Positions 52,769 to 60,596 of a DNA stretch of 63,456 bases are shown here, piece by piece. The stretch's first letter is position 1, and each line of letters opens with the position of its first letter. The stretch comes from an uncultured Clostridia bacterium (GTDB lineage: Bacteria > Bacillota > Clostridia > TANB77 > CAG-508). The notes under the pieces are model-generated. The model saw only the letters and a list, made by a program, of their open reading frames with translations. It had not been told where the DNA came from and ran no database searches. A program made the position numbers and the translations under genes. The DNA is taken from positions 1 to 63,456 of the forward strand of contig CAKPKP010000010.1 in assembly GCA_934167495.1 (NCBI GenBank), read 5' to 3'.

Positions 52769-52896
52769 CATGTGTCAACGGAGATTTTTGACACAAAACA
52801 TGATAGTAAACAAAGGGACATCTCATTGTTCAGACAAAAAGACTGTCCATTTGTCTGTAAATATTATGAAAAACTCATAGAAATTTTGAAAAAAAT

Positions 52897-52925
52897 TTGA
52901 CAAAATTACCTACATATGTTAAAAT
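52897..52925 (+). promoter_or_regulatory. Sigma-A promoter of rplU-rpmA
   Basis: TTGACA (52897-52902), 17 bp, TAAAAT (52920-52925). Transcription would start near 52932 and make a leader of about 100 nt. Confidence 0.7.
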
Positions 52926-52931
52926 AAATAA

Positions 52932-53016
52932 CTGTAATCCGCTTAATTATGGTTCATAAAGGTTAAATTAGTTTAACTACCTAAAATTTAGGATTAGCGA
53001 GTATACGAAAAAGGGA
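52932..53016 (+). promoter_or_regulatory. Structured leader before rplU (candidate L21 leader)
   Basis: TAATCC (52935-52940) pairs with GGATTA (52991-52996) and encloses a GGTTAAA/TTTAAC-ACC hairpin (about 52961-52981). Its position between promoter and rplU is that of L21 leader RNAs. Identity with a known leader family needs a covariance search. Confidence 0.45.
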
Positions 53017-53028
53017 GGTGTACTTTAA

Positions 53029-53337
53029 ATGTACGCAATAATTGAAGCTTGTGGTAAACAATACAAAGTTCAAGAAGGAGATGTAGTATTTTTTGAAAAA
53101 TTAGATACTGAAGAAGGTAAAACAATTACTTTTGATAAAGTAGTTTTAGTATCTAAAGATGAAAAAGTACAAATAGGAAATCCTTATGTAAAAGGAGCTA
53201 AAGTAGAAGGAAAAGTAGTTTCTCACGGAAAAGGTAAGAAAATATTAGTTTTCAAATACAAAGCTAAAAAGAACTATAGAAGAACAAGAGGACATAGACA
53301 ACCATATACAAAAGTTGAAATAACAGCAATTGCTTAA
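53029..53337 (+). CDS. rplU: Large ribosomal subunit protein L21
   Basis: L21 (bL21) is a 50S protein. YAIIEACGKQYKVQEGDVVFFEKLDTEEG and the C-terminal FKYKAKKNYRRTRGHRQPYTKVEITAI are canonical. The length is 102 residues; GGGAGGTG precedes the ATG. In many Firmicutes the Prp protease gene (ysxB) lies between rplU and rpmA; here only 59 bp separate them and no such gene exists. Confidence 0.97.
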   Translation: MYAIIEACGKQYKVQEGDVVFFEKLDTEEGKTITFDKVVLVSKDEKVQIGNPYVKGAKVEGKVVSHGKGKKILVFKYKAKKNYRRTRGHRQPYTKVEITAIA

Positions 53338-53396
53338 TTATAGTTTAATTAGTTTAAGAGAATAAATACTTCAAAAGCGAAGGGAGTGAAATTAAA

Positions 53397-53657
53397 ATGG
53401 CACATAAAAAAGGTCAAGGTAGTGTTAAAAACGGTAGAGACAGTGAGTCTAAACGTTTAGGTGTAAAAAGAGCAGATGGACAATTTGTAAAAGCTGGTAA
53501 CATATTAATCAGACAAAGAGGTACAAATGTACATCCAGGAAATAATGTAGGAATCGGTAGCGATGATACTTTATTTGCATTAATAGATGGAAATGTTAAA
53601 TTTGAAAGAAAGGGTAAAGACAAAAAACAAGTAAGTGTTTATCCAGTAGCAGAATAA
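53397..53657 (+). CDS. rpmA: Large ribosomal subunit protein L27 without N-terminal extension
   Basis: L27 (bL27) reaches into the peptidyl transferase centre. AHKKGQGSVKNGRDSESKRLGVKRADGQFVKAGNILIRQRGTNVHPGNNVGIGSDDTLFALIDGNVKFERKGKDKKQVSV is complete. It begins directly with MAHKKG. In many Firmicutes L27 has an N-terminal extension cut by Prp; no start codon upstream would provide one (the in-frame codons back to a TAA contain none). This agrees with the lack of the prp gene. Confidence 0.97.
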   Translation: MAHKKGQGSVKNGRDSESKRLGVKRADGQFVKAGNILIRQRGTNVHPGNNVGIGSDDTLFALIDGNVKFERKGKDKKQVSVYPVAE

Positions 53658-53665
53658 GAAATAAG

Positions 53666-53722
53666 AAAAGGGCTAAAGTTTAGGTGAACTATCAAAGTTC
53701 ATTTGAATTTTAGCTCTTTTTA
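53666..53722 (+). terminator. Terminator after rpmA
   Basis: AAAGGGCTAAA with its partner TTTAGCTCTTTTT and an inner GAACT/AGTTC stem form a two-tier hairpin ending in T residues. Confidence 0.75.
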
Positions 53723-53758
53723 TGTTGGAGGAAACTTTTTCAAACTTTCTATAATATA

Positions 53759-53856
53759 AATACTATCTACAGAAATTTGCTATATACAAATTTTGCACAC
53801 GAACCAATAAACGTAGGTTGAATTCTAATAGAAAAATTTAATCAGCCCACTATTGT
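53759..53856 (+). repeat. Dispersed intergenic repeat, copy 2 (core 53759-53808)
   Basis: The core AATACTATCTACAGAAATTTG and the following GCACACGAAC match copies at 18119-18167 (reverse) and 57171-57220. The distal GCCCACTATTG (53845-53855) is shared with copy 1 only. The remaining part of the 361-bp gap holds a long TATATA inverted repeat (about 53957-53998) just before the next ribosome binding site. Confidence 0.7.
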
Positions 53857-54018
53857 AAAGAAAATTCATATTATATTTTGCATTTATTATAATGGATATT
53901 TATAGTCCATATAAAAAAATGTAAAGATTATAAAAAAATTTTAAAAAATTATAGAAAAAATTATATATATATGTTTTAATTATATATATATAATTTTATA
54001 GAAAAGGAAGAGATACTT

Positions 54019-55191
54019 ATGAAAAAAGAGAACTTATTAAATAATCAAAAAGGAATTACAACTTTAGTTTTAGTTATAATACTTGTTGTTGCTGTTTTAG
54101 TAACTGGCGTTATAGCATATTTATTCTTTTTTAGATCTGGTAATGGAATACTTTCAGGAAATGATAAGAAGGAAGAAAACAATTTAATAGAACCAAAAAT
54201 AAGTTTAGAAGTGGATGAAGATACAAATGATGCTGTTGAAGTAATAGTAACAATTACTGCTAGTACAGATGACGAGGCTGGTATAAAAGGAATTAGATTA
54301 CCAAGCGGAAGTGTAATAGAAAATGAAAAATATCAATACAAAATAACTGAAAATGGAGATTATACTTTTTATGCAATAGGAAATAATGGAAAAGAAGTAA
54401 GTGAAGAATTAACTGTTGCAAATATAGTAAAACCTTCTGCAACAGAACCATATATACCAGAAGGTTTTGAACACATTACAGGAACTGTTGAAGAAGGATA
54501 TGTAATAAAAGATAAATATAACAATGAATTTGTATGGATACCAGTTGCAACAGGAAGATTAGAGAGAAATACAAATTTCTCAACTGATTATCAAGAACCA
54601 ACTACAACATTAACAAATAGTGTTGCAAAATATTATGGTTTTTATGTAGCAAGATATGAGGCAAGTAGATCAGCAGGAAATAGAGTTGCTATAGTACCTT
54701 CAGCTACACCATGGACTAATATTTCTTATACGGACGCAGAAAAGTATTCATCAAATATGGTAGAGGATTATAAATATGATGAACATACAAAAACAGCATT
54801 AGTAAATAGTTATGCATGGGATACTTTATTAAGTTGGATAGATACTTCTATAGAAAGTTATTCAAGTAAATTAGATTATGGAAATTATTCAGGAGAAATT
54901 GCAAAAACTGGTGAAACAACTAGTGATATTGTAAAAAATATAGCAGATTTATCTGGAAATGTTAGAGAGTGGACAACTGAAATGTATACTAAAGTACCAA
55001 CACCTACAGCAACACCAAAATCAAATAACAGCACCAATACTAATAATCAATCTACAGAACAAGGTTCATATCAGAGAGTAATAAGAGGTGGTAGTGCAAG
55101 TATATCAAAAACTGCTGCAAGTCATTCAACATATTATGAAAATCAAACGGATGATTATTGGGGATTTAGAGTAATTTTATATAAAGAATAA
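54019..55191 (+). CDS. Prepilin-like anchored protein with a formylglycine-generating-enzyme-like domain
   Basis: The 390-residue protein begins MKKENLLNNQKGITTLVLVI, a type IV-pilin-like N-terminus with a KG junction before a hydrophobic helix (residues 12-36). An Ig-like section follows (VDEDTNDAVEVIVTITASTDDEAGIKGI). From about residue 150 to the end it resembles the FGE-sulfatase/SUMF1 fold: FVWIPVATGR, YGFYVARYEAS, IADLSGNVREWTTEMY, RVIRGGSAS and WGFRVILYKE. Catalytic cysteines of FGE are not evident, so a binding rather than oxidase function is likely. It is a single gene between two terminators. Confidence 0.7.
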   Translation: MKKENLLNNQKGITTLVLVIILVVAVLVTGVIAYLFFFRSGNGILSGNDKKEENNLIEPKISLEVDEDTNDAVEVIVTITASTDDEAGIKGIRLPSGSVIENEKYQYKITENGDYTFYAIGNNGKEVSEELTVANIVKPSATEPYIPEGFEHITGTVEEGYVIKDKYNNEFVWIPVATGRLERNTNFSTDYQEPTTTLTNSVAKYYGFYVARYEASRSAGNRVAIVPSATPWTNISYTDAEKYSSNMVEDYKYDEHTKTALVNSYAWDTLLSWIDTSIESYSSKLDYGNYSGEIAKTGETTSDIVKNIADLSGNVREWTTEMYTKVPTPTATPKSNNSTNTNNQSTEQGSYQRVIRGGSASISKTAASHSTYYENQTDDYWGFRVILYKE

Positions 55192-55201
55192 AAATATTTT
55201 T

Positions 55202-55230
55202 AAGAGGATGCTAAACAATAGTATCCTCTT
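55202..55230 (+). terminator. Hairpin after the FGE-like gene
   Basis: AAGAGGAT (55202-55209) pairs with ATCCTCTT (55223-55230). Its right arm overlaps the -35 of the aspS promoter, and no T tract follows. Confidence 0.6.
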
Positions 55231-55257
55231 GATTTATGCCTAAAAATGATATATAAT
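55229..55257 (+). promoter_or_regulatory. Promoter of aspS
   Basis: TTGATT (55229-55234), 17 bp, TATAAT (55252-55257). Confidence 0.6.
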
Positions 55258-55292
55258 TTATAAATCAAAATTAAGAAAAGAGGAATCTAAAT

Positions 55293-57047
55293 ATGGCTAA
55301 TGAATATAGAAATAAAAATTGTGGAGAACTAAATATAACAAATGTAGGAGAAGAAGTTAAATTAGCTGGATGGGTACAAAAAATAAGAAATTTAGGAAAA
55401 ATGAAATTTATCGACTTAAGAGATGAATTTGGAATAACACAAGTAATAATATCAGATAATAGCGAATTAGAAGCTGTTATGAATCAAATTACAACTGAAT
55501 GCACAATTAGTGTAACTGGCGATGTAGCAGAGAGAAGTAATAAAAATGATAAAATGAAAACAGGAGAAATAGAAGTTATTGCAAAAAATATAGTTGTACT
55601 TGGAAAATGTAAAAATGTATTACCATTTGAAATAAATTCAGAACAACAAAATATTAGAGAAGATTTAAGATTAGAATATAGATTCTTAGATTTAAGAAAT
55701 GAAAAAATACATAATAATATATTATTAAGAAGCAAAATATTAAAATGCATGAGAGAAGAAATGGATAAATTAAATTTTACAGAAATACAAACACCAATAT
55801 TAGCTAATTCTTCACCTGAAGGAGCTAGAGACTTTTTAGTTCCAAGTAGATTACATCCAGGAGAATTTTATGCATTACCACAAGCCCCACAACAATTTAA
55901 ACAACTTTTAATGATATCTGGATTTAATAAATATTATCAAATAGCACCATGTTTTAGAGATGAAGATCCTAGAGCAGATAGATCACCAGGGGAATTTTAT
56001 CAATTAGATTTTGAAATGTCATTCGTAACTCAAGAGGATGTATTTGATGTTTTAGAAACTATAATTCCAAATATATTTGAAAAAAATACAGATTGGAAAG
56101 TAGAAAGAGGACCTTTTAAGAGAATACCTTATAAAGAGGCTATGGAGAAATATGGTACAGATAAACCAGATTTAAGAAATCCATTAATAATAAATGATGT
56201 AAGCAATGTATTTGTTGGAACAGACTTTAATGCTTTTAAAGATAAAACTGTAAAGGCTATAATTGTAGAAAATATGAATGAAAAACCAAGAAAATTCTTT
56301 GATAGTATGTCAGAATATGCAGTACAAGAATTAGAAGCAAAAGGACTAGCATGGGTTAAAATAGACGAAAACATGGAATTAAATGGTGGAATAAGCAAAT
56401 TTATTGATGAAGATAGAAAAAATAAAATATTTGAACTATTAGAAGCAAAAGCTAATTCAGCAATATTCTTTATTGCTGATGAATTTGAAAAAGCTCAAAA
56501 AATAGCTGGTGGGGTAAGAATAGAATTAGGAAAGAGATTAGACTTATTAGAAAAAGATATATATAAATTCTGTTTAATAGTAGACTTCCCAATGTATGAA
56601 TTATCTGATGAAGGAACTATTTATTTTAACCATAATCCATTTTCTATGCCACAAGGAGGTATGGAAAGTTTACTTACAAAAGATCCACTTGATATATATG
56701 CATATCAATATGATTTAGTTTGTAACGGATATGAATTAGCATCTGGAGCTGTAAGAAATCATGACCAAGATATAATGATAAAAGCTTTTGAAATAGCAGG
56801 GTATACAGAGCAAGATGTAAAAGAAAAATTTGGAGCATTATTTAATGCTTTTAAATATGGAACACCACCTCATGCTGGAGCTGCACCTGGAGTAGATAGA
56901 ATAGTTATGCTACTTGCAAAAGAAGATAATATAAGAGAAGTAATAGCTTTTCCAAAAAATAAAAAAGCAAGAGATGTATTAATGAATGCACCATCACATG
57001 TATCAGAAAAACAATTAAAAGATGTTCATATAAAATTAGATTTATAA
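55293..57047 (+). CDS. aspS: Aspartyl-tRNA synthetase
   Basis: AspRS charges tRNA-Asp (class IIb). The anticodon-binding OB domain has VKLAGWVQKIRNLGKMKFIDLRDEFGITQVI; class II motif 2 reads ISGFNKYYQIAPCFRDEDPRADRSPGEFYQLDFEMSF, with QAPQQFKQ before it; motif 3 is GAAPGVDRIVMLLAKEDNIREVIAFPKN. The bacterial GAD insertion domain lies between. The length is 584 residues, close to the bacterial norm of about 590. It has a weak AAAAGAGGA site and is monocistronic. Confidence 0.97.
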   Translation: MANEYRNKNCGELNITNVGEEVKLAGWVQKIRNLGKMKFIDLRDEFGITQVIISDNSELEAVMNQITTECTISVTGDVAERSNKNDKMKTGEIEVIAKNIVVLGKCKNVLPFEINSEQQNIREDLRLEYRFLDLRNEKIHNNILLRSKILKCMREEMDKLNFTEIQTPILANSSPEGARDFLVPSRLHPGEFYALPQAPQQFKQLLMISGFNKYYQIAPCFRDEDPRADRSPGEFYQLDFEMSFVTQEDVFDVLETIIPNIFEKNTDWKVERGPFKRIPYKEAMEKYGTDKPDLRNPLIINDVSNVFVGTDFNAFKDKTVKAIIVENMNEKPRKFFDSMSEYAVQELEAKGLAWVKIDENMELNGGISKFIDEDRKNKIFELLEAKANSAIFFIADEFEKAQKIAGGVRIELGKRLDLLEKDIYKFCLIVDFPMYELSDEGTIYFNHNPFSMPQGGMESLLTKDPLDIYAYQYDLVCNGYELASGAVRNHDQDIMIKAFEIAGYTEQDVKEKFGALFNAFKYGTPPHAGAAPGVDRIVMLLAKEDNIREVIAFPKNKKARDVLMNAPSHVSEKQLKDVHIKLDL

Positions 57048-57051
57048 TAAG

Positions 57052-57094
57052 TAAAAGTGTAGAAATTAGTTTAATGGTTTCTATACTTTTTTTA
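57052..57094 (+). terminator. Terminator after aspS
   Basis: AAGTGTAGAAA pairs with TTTCTATACTT, then TTTTTTT. Confidence 0.8.
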
Positions 57095-57170
57095 TCTAAT
57101 AGGAAAATATAGAAATCAAATAATAATACCTATACTTATATGGTAAATTATCCGAAAAATCTATTAGATA

Positions 57171-57220
57171 AATACTTTGTACAGAAATTTGCCATATGCA
57201 AATTTGACACACGAACAAAT
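57171..57220 (+). repeat. Dispersed intergenic repeat, copy 3
   Basis: The 50-bp core AATACTTTGTACAGAAATTT and onward to ACACACGAACAAAT matches the cores of copies 1 and 2 and has the same AAATTTGC...GCAAATTT inverted repeat. It is preceded by CTATTAGATAA (57161-57171), the complement of TTATCTAATAG at 57092-57102. The 344-bp gap between aspS and spo0A contains only this, the terminator and the spo0A promoter. Confidence 0.7.
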
Positions 57221-57319
57221 TCATATAATATAAATTATTAGAAAATATGGTGTTTATCTTTTTAAAATCACATAATTTACAAAAAATAGAAAAAATAATA
57301 AAAAATTTTCAAAAAACTA

Positions 57320-57378
57320 TTGCCAAAAAATGGTAAAAGAATTATAATTTAAATTGTAAATATTTTACAATTTAAATT
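57320..57378 (+). promoter_or_regulatory. spo0A: spo0A promoter with a 15-bp palindrome at the start site
   Basis: TTGCCA (57320-57325), 17 bp, TATAAT (57343-57348). The palindrome AATTTAAATTGTAAA (57346-57360) / TTTACAATTTAAATT (57364-57378) begins inside the -10 box, spans the probable start of transcription and ends at the ribosome binding site. It may be an operator or an mRNA hairpin. Confidence 0.6.
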
Positions 57379-57391
57379 AGGAGGTATTATT

Positions 57392-58207
57392 TTGAAAGAA
57401 AAAATTACAGTATTGATTGCAGATGATAACACAGATTTTGCGTCAACATTAAAAAATTGTTTAGAGAAACAAGAAGATATGGAAGTTGTAGGAATGGCTA
57501 AAGATGGAAATGAAGCTTTTGAAAGAGTATTAGAATTAAAACCAGATGTTTTACTTTTAGACGTAATAATGCCACATTTAGATGGAATAGGGGTACTAGA
57601 AAGATTAGGAAATTCTAATTTAGAGAAAATGCCATTATGTATAATGCTTTCAGCGGTTGGTCAAGACAAAGTAACAAGGCAAGCAATAAATTTAGGAGCA
57701 CAATATTATGTTGTAAAACCTTTCGAGATAGATGTATTAATTAAAAGAATAAGAGAATTAAAAAATTATCAATATGCACCAACAAGAAATAATTTTATAG
57801 CAAAAGAACAAAAAAGTTCATACATAGAAATTGGAGATTCAAGCAAAAGTGAAGAGAATTTAGAAGCTCTAGTTACAAATATAATTCATGAAGTTGGAGT
57901 TCCAGCACATATAAAAGGATATCAATATTTAAGAGATGCAATAATGATGGTAGTAGAAAATATAGAAGTAATTAATCAAATTACAAAACAATTGTATCCA
58001 GAGATTGCAAAAAAATACAAAACAACTCCATCAAGAGTTGAAAGAGCAATACGTCATGCAATAGAAGTAGCGTGGGGAAGAGGTCAATTAGAAACAGTTG
58101 AAAATATATTTGGTTATACTATATCTGCTAGCAAAGGCAAGCCAACGAACTCAGAATTTATAGCTATGATTGCAGATAAATTAAGATTAGAGTTAAAGAG
58201 TGCATAG
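57392..58207 (+). CDS. spo0A: Sporulation master regulator Spo0A
   Basis: Spo0A is the phosphorelay-controlled transcription factor that starts sporulation. The receiver has VLIADDNTDF (acid pair), LLLDVIMPHLDG with the phosphorylated Asp57, LSAVGQ and YYVVKPF; the C-terminal DNA-binding domain has IIHEVGVPAHIKGYQYLRDAI, TKQLYPEIAKKYKTTPSRVERAIRHAIEVAWGRG. The length of 271 residues is standard. It starts with TTG 8-9 bp after AGGAGG. It is monocistronic here, away from spoIVB. Confidence 0.97.
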   Translation: MKEKITVLIADDNTDFASTLKNCLEKQEDMEVVGMAKDGNEAFERVLELKPDVLLLDVIMPHLDGIGVLERLGNSNLEKMPLCIMLSAVGQDKVTRQAINLGAQYYVVKPFEIDVLIKRIRELKNYQYAPTRNNFIAKEQKSSYIEIGDSSKSEENLEALVTNIIHEVGVPAHIKGYQYLRDAIMMVVENIEVINQITKQLYPEIAKKYKTTPSRVERAIRHAIEVAWGRGQLETVENIFGYTISASKGKPTNSEFIAMIADKLRLELKSA

Positions 58208-58250
58208 AGTATATAAAAAGTAAAATGAAATGAGATATAATAAAGTATAG

Positions 58251-58297
58251 ATGGACATTTGCTAAAAACATATTTTATGCAGATGTCCATGCTTTTA
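58251..58297 (+). terminator. Terminator after spo0A
   Basis: ATGGACAT (58251-58258) pairs with ATGTCCAT (58283-58290), then GCTTTT. From 58298 to the tRNA promoter at 58484 I see only AT-rich sequence with a weak inverted repeat. Confidence 0.75.
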
Positions 58298-58483
58298 TCA
58301 AATATGAAATGTATACTTACTTTATTATTCAGAAAAACTAATTGCACACAAATTCATGGAAAGCTAAATAGTTGAATTCAAATGATTTTATTACTTGAAT
58401 ATACCAGTGAATTACTTTAAAAATTTTATTTTAAAAGTAATTTTACCAAAATAAAAAAATTTTTAATAAATTTAAAAAAAGTA

Positions 58484-58512
58484 TTGACAAAATATAAAAT
58501 AGTATTTATAAT
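58484..58512 (+). promoter_or_regulatory. Promoter of tRNA-Leu
   Basis: Perfect TTGACA (58484-58489), 17 bp, perfect TATAAT (58507-58512), 20 bp before the mature tRNA 5' end. Confidence 0.85.
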
Positions 58513-58532
58513 AATACTTGTCCAGTTCAAAT

Positions 58533-58620
58533 GCAGATGTGGCGGAACTGGCAGACGCACAGGACTTAAAATCCTGCGGACGAATAATCCGTGCCGGTTC
58601 GATTCCGGCCATCTGCACCA
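58533..58620 (+). tRNA. tRNA-Leu (anticodon UAA), CCA encoded
   Basis: The acceptor GCAGATG pairs with CATCTGC, followed by discriminator A and an encoded CCA. The anticodon arm has GGACTTAAAATCC, with TAA as the anticodon; a long variable arm (GCGGACGAATAATCCGT) and the T arm CCGGTTCGATTCCGG are present. The long variable arm confirms a class II leucine tRNA. The accessory region begins immediately downstream. Confidence 0.97.
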
Positions 58621-58679
58621 TTAGATTTATCGATGCTTTTAGAGTTTTTGATAAGTCTATTTTTTTATTAAAAAATACT

Positions 58680-58752
58680 ATTAGTATACAAATTGTATAC
58701 TAATATTTTGATATGTATGTTATTATCTATTCTAGGTAGATAATAACTTTTT
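58680..58752. repeat. GTATAC palindrome followed by a terminator hairpin
   Basis: ATTAGTATACAA (58680-58691) and TTGTATACTAAT (58693-58704) form a near-perfect operator-like palindrome. GTTATTATCTA (58719-58729) pairs with TAGATAATAAC (58737-58747), then TTTTT. No intact gene belongs to it; a short open frame after it (GKVTYEEYVEWLIGI, 58756-58803) looks like a gene remnant. Confidence 0.55.
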
Positions 58753-58822
58753 AAAGGTAAGGTTACTTATGAAGAATATGTAGAGTGGTTAATTGGAATA
58801 TAGAAGTTAAAAGAGGTTAAAA

Positions 58823-59451
58823 ATGAATTTAGTAGAAATGAAACAATCAGTAGATATGTTATATGATGAGTGGGATTTAGGAAAAACACCATCACATTCG
58901 AAAGGAAAAATATGTGCTTGGATTTATTTGTTTGAAACACTTGAAGAAACTGAAAAAATGGTTATTGAAAAAGAAGATAGTAAAGTTATTGGAATATGTG
59001 GATATGCAAAATGGAGTTCAAAAAAACACATAATTAGAAAAAAGTTTTTCATATTTTGAAAACGATACTTATATGGAGTACATTAGTAAAAGATAAAAAT
59101 GCTATTTATAAATATAATAATGATTATGATTATACACCAGAAGAATTAGCCAATTATTTTGATGGAGAGATAAGCATTTTAATTATAAATTCAAATTATC
59201 GAGGTAAAGGTATTGGAAAGAAAATGCTATCACAGGTATTTGAATATGCTAAAAATGATAATATGAAAAATATTCAAATACTAACAGATGAATCATGTAA
59301 TTTTAAATTTTATGAGGCTTGTGGCTGTAATAAAGTATATGAAAAAGTGATTAATAATAGTGAGCCTGATAAATGTGGAAATACATCAAGTGAAATAGGA
59401 TATATTTACGAAAAAAGATTCGGAGGAAAAGATGATGAATACCATTTATGA
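58823..59451 (+). pseudogene. GNAT-family acetyltransferase, broken by two frameshifts
   Basis: Frame one (58823-59059) reads MNLVEMKQSVDMLYDEWDLG and on through VIGICGYAKWSSKK to IIRKK, then meets a stop. Frame two carries FSYFENDTYMEYISK (about 59046-59085), and frame three (to 59451) carries DKNAIYKYNNDYDYTPEELANYFDGEISILIINSNYRGKGIGKKML, the acetyl-CoA-binding motif A, and ends shortly after. Each junction is repaired by removing one base, from the T run at 59045-59049 and from the A run near 59078-59081. The intact product would be about 208 residues. The substrate is unknown. The breaks may be real decay or homopolymer sequencing errors. Confidence 0.75.
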
Positions 59452-59647
59452 AATAATTTTACAATAAAATGCATATAAAATGTCGGAATTGAATATTGAG
59501 ACAAGTTTTATTTATTGATAGTTCTATCAAATACTACCTTTATTTATTATTAATCTTATTCTGAGTATTAGAAATGATGTATAAATGGAATATGAAGATA
59601 TGTTTGAAGAATATTTAGAAAATATTGTTGAAATTTTGAAAAATAAA
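59452..59647. other. Non-coding or decayed stretch after the acetyltransferase
   Basis: No complete gene is visible. A 34-codon frame from ATG 59585 (MEYEDMFEEYLENIVEIL and on into the terminator) is probably a remnant. Confidence 0.4.
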
Positions 59648-59676
59648 ATGAGTGGGGGAAATTCCACCCACTCGCT
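59648..59676. terminator. Bidirectional hairpin ending the minus-strand membrane protein gene
   Basis: GAGTGGG (59650-59656) pairs with CCCACTC (59667-59673), and flanking ATG/CAT and A/T runs extend it on both sides. Confidence 0.65.
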
Positions 59677-59680
59677 CATT

Positions 59681-60202
59681 TTAACCTAATGACATATCTT
59701 GTGCAATTGTGCCTGGAGGAACATAGAATACATATTCATATGTCTTAGCTCCAATAGCAAGTGTCCAAAATGATTTCTTGCCATACCTTACATAAGTAAC
59801 TAATTTAGCATCAGTATAGCTATCGTCTTCGACTATTGTGACATTACTGTTTGAAAGAGTAATGCTCTTATAGGCTTTTGAAGAATTAGAAGTATATGGA
59901 GAATCAACTTTCGCATAGTAAGTATACGAATTAATACCTGAAATAGATATATAAGTACCTTCTGATACAGTATCATCTCTTAGACTTACAAGTTCAGTGG
60001 TTGAAAATATTTGAGATTCTCCATAGCCACTCACAGGAACATAGACTCCGAACAAAATTAATGTCGGCCCCCCCAGTAAACCAAAAAGAAGTAATACCAA
60101 AGTAATGCAGAAGTCGTCGTCAAACCAATCTTTGGATATACTCTGAAACACAAGCCAAATTAACAATACGGATGCTAAAATTCCTGCTAAAATGAGTCCC
60201 AT
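59681..60202 (-). CDS. Small membrane protein of unknown function
   Basis: I do not recognise a family. The 173-residue protein has two N-terminal hydrophobic segments (LILAGILASVLLIWLVFQSI, residues 3-22, and ITLVLLLFGLLGGPTLILFGVYV, residues 33-55) and then a serine/threonine/tyrosine-rich extracytoplasmic domain of strands (TVSEGTYISISGINSYTYYAK). It has an AAGGAGG site 8-9 bp before ATG 60202 and a good minus-strand promoter at 60286-60314; its leader contains a hairpin motif also found before the HD gene at 62665. It uses more GC-rich and varied codons than the core genes, suggesting an accessory origin. Confidence 0.55.
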   Translation of the reverse strand: MGLILAGILASVLLIWLVFQSISKDWFDDDFCITLVLLLFGLLGGPTLILFGVYVPVSGYGESQIFSTTELVSLRDDTVSEGTYISISGINSYTYYAKVDSPYTSNSSKAYKSITLSNSNVTIVEDDSYTDAKLVTYVRYGKKSFWTLAIGAKTYEYVFYVPPGTIAQDMSLG

Positions 60203-60243
60203 AAATTTTCCTCCTTAAAAAATTATTTTTATAAAAATGCCTA

Positions 60244-60266
60244 TATATCAACCTGTAAAACAGGAT
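60244..60266 (-). promoter_or_regulatory. Leader hairpin motif, copy A
   Basis: On the minus strand this reads ATCCTGTTTTACAGGTTGAT plus ATA, with CCTG/CAGG pairing around TTTTA. It matches 62602-62624 with one difference, and both copies sit about 45-65 bp before an AAGGAGG site. Confidence 0.6.
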
Positions 60267-60285
60267 AAAAAAATTAAGTAATATA

Positions 60286-60314
60286 AGTATATCATACTTG
60301 CATAACTTTTGCAA
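60286..60314 (-). promoter_or_regulatory. Promoter of the minus-strand membrane protein gene
   Basis: On the minus strand TTGCAA (60309-60314) is followed after 17 bp by TATACT (60286-60291). Confidence 0.55.
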
Positions 60315-60596
60315 TATTCACTTATAGGCTTATCATATCATAAGTGAAGGTTAGTCAATCATATGTCACACTATTATATATTGTTAATAACGATTCGTCT
60401 TAACTTTTAAATTTTGGGCAAGTTTTAAACAACTTGCCCTTAACATTTTTAACTTCAAGGGTAAACCACGGGTTATACCTGTGGTACAGGAAAGCTTATA
60501 GCGTTGAGCAACGGTTACAAAAATACCCACCCAAAACATGATATAATATTTAAAGTTTGACGGCTAAAAATATTAATTATGAGAGGAGTGGGGCGT

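Noticed and set aside
58533..58620. Attachment site with a duplicated tRNA-Leu 3' end
   Set aside because: No second copy of the T arm and acceptor sequence appears between 58621 and the right edge, so no att pair can be claimed within this window.
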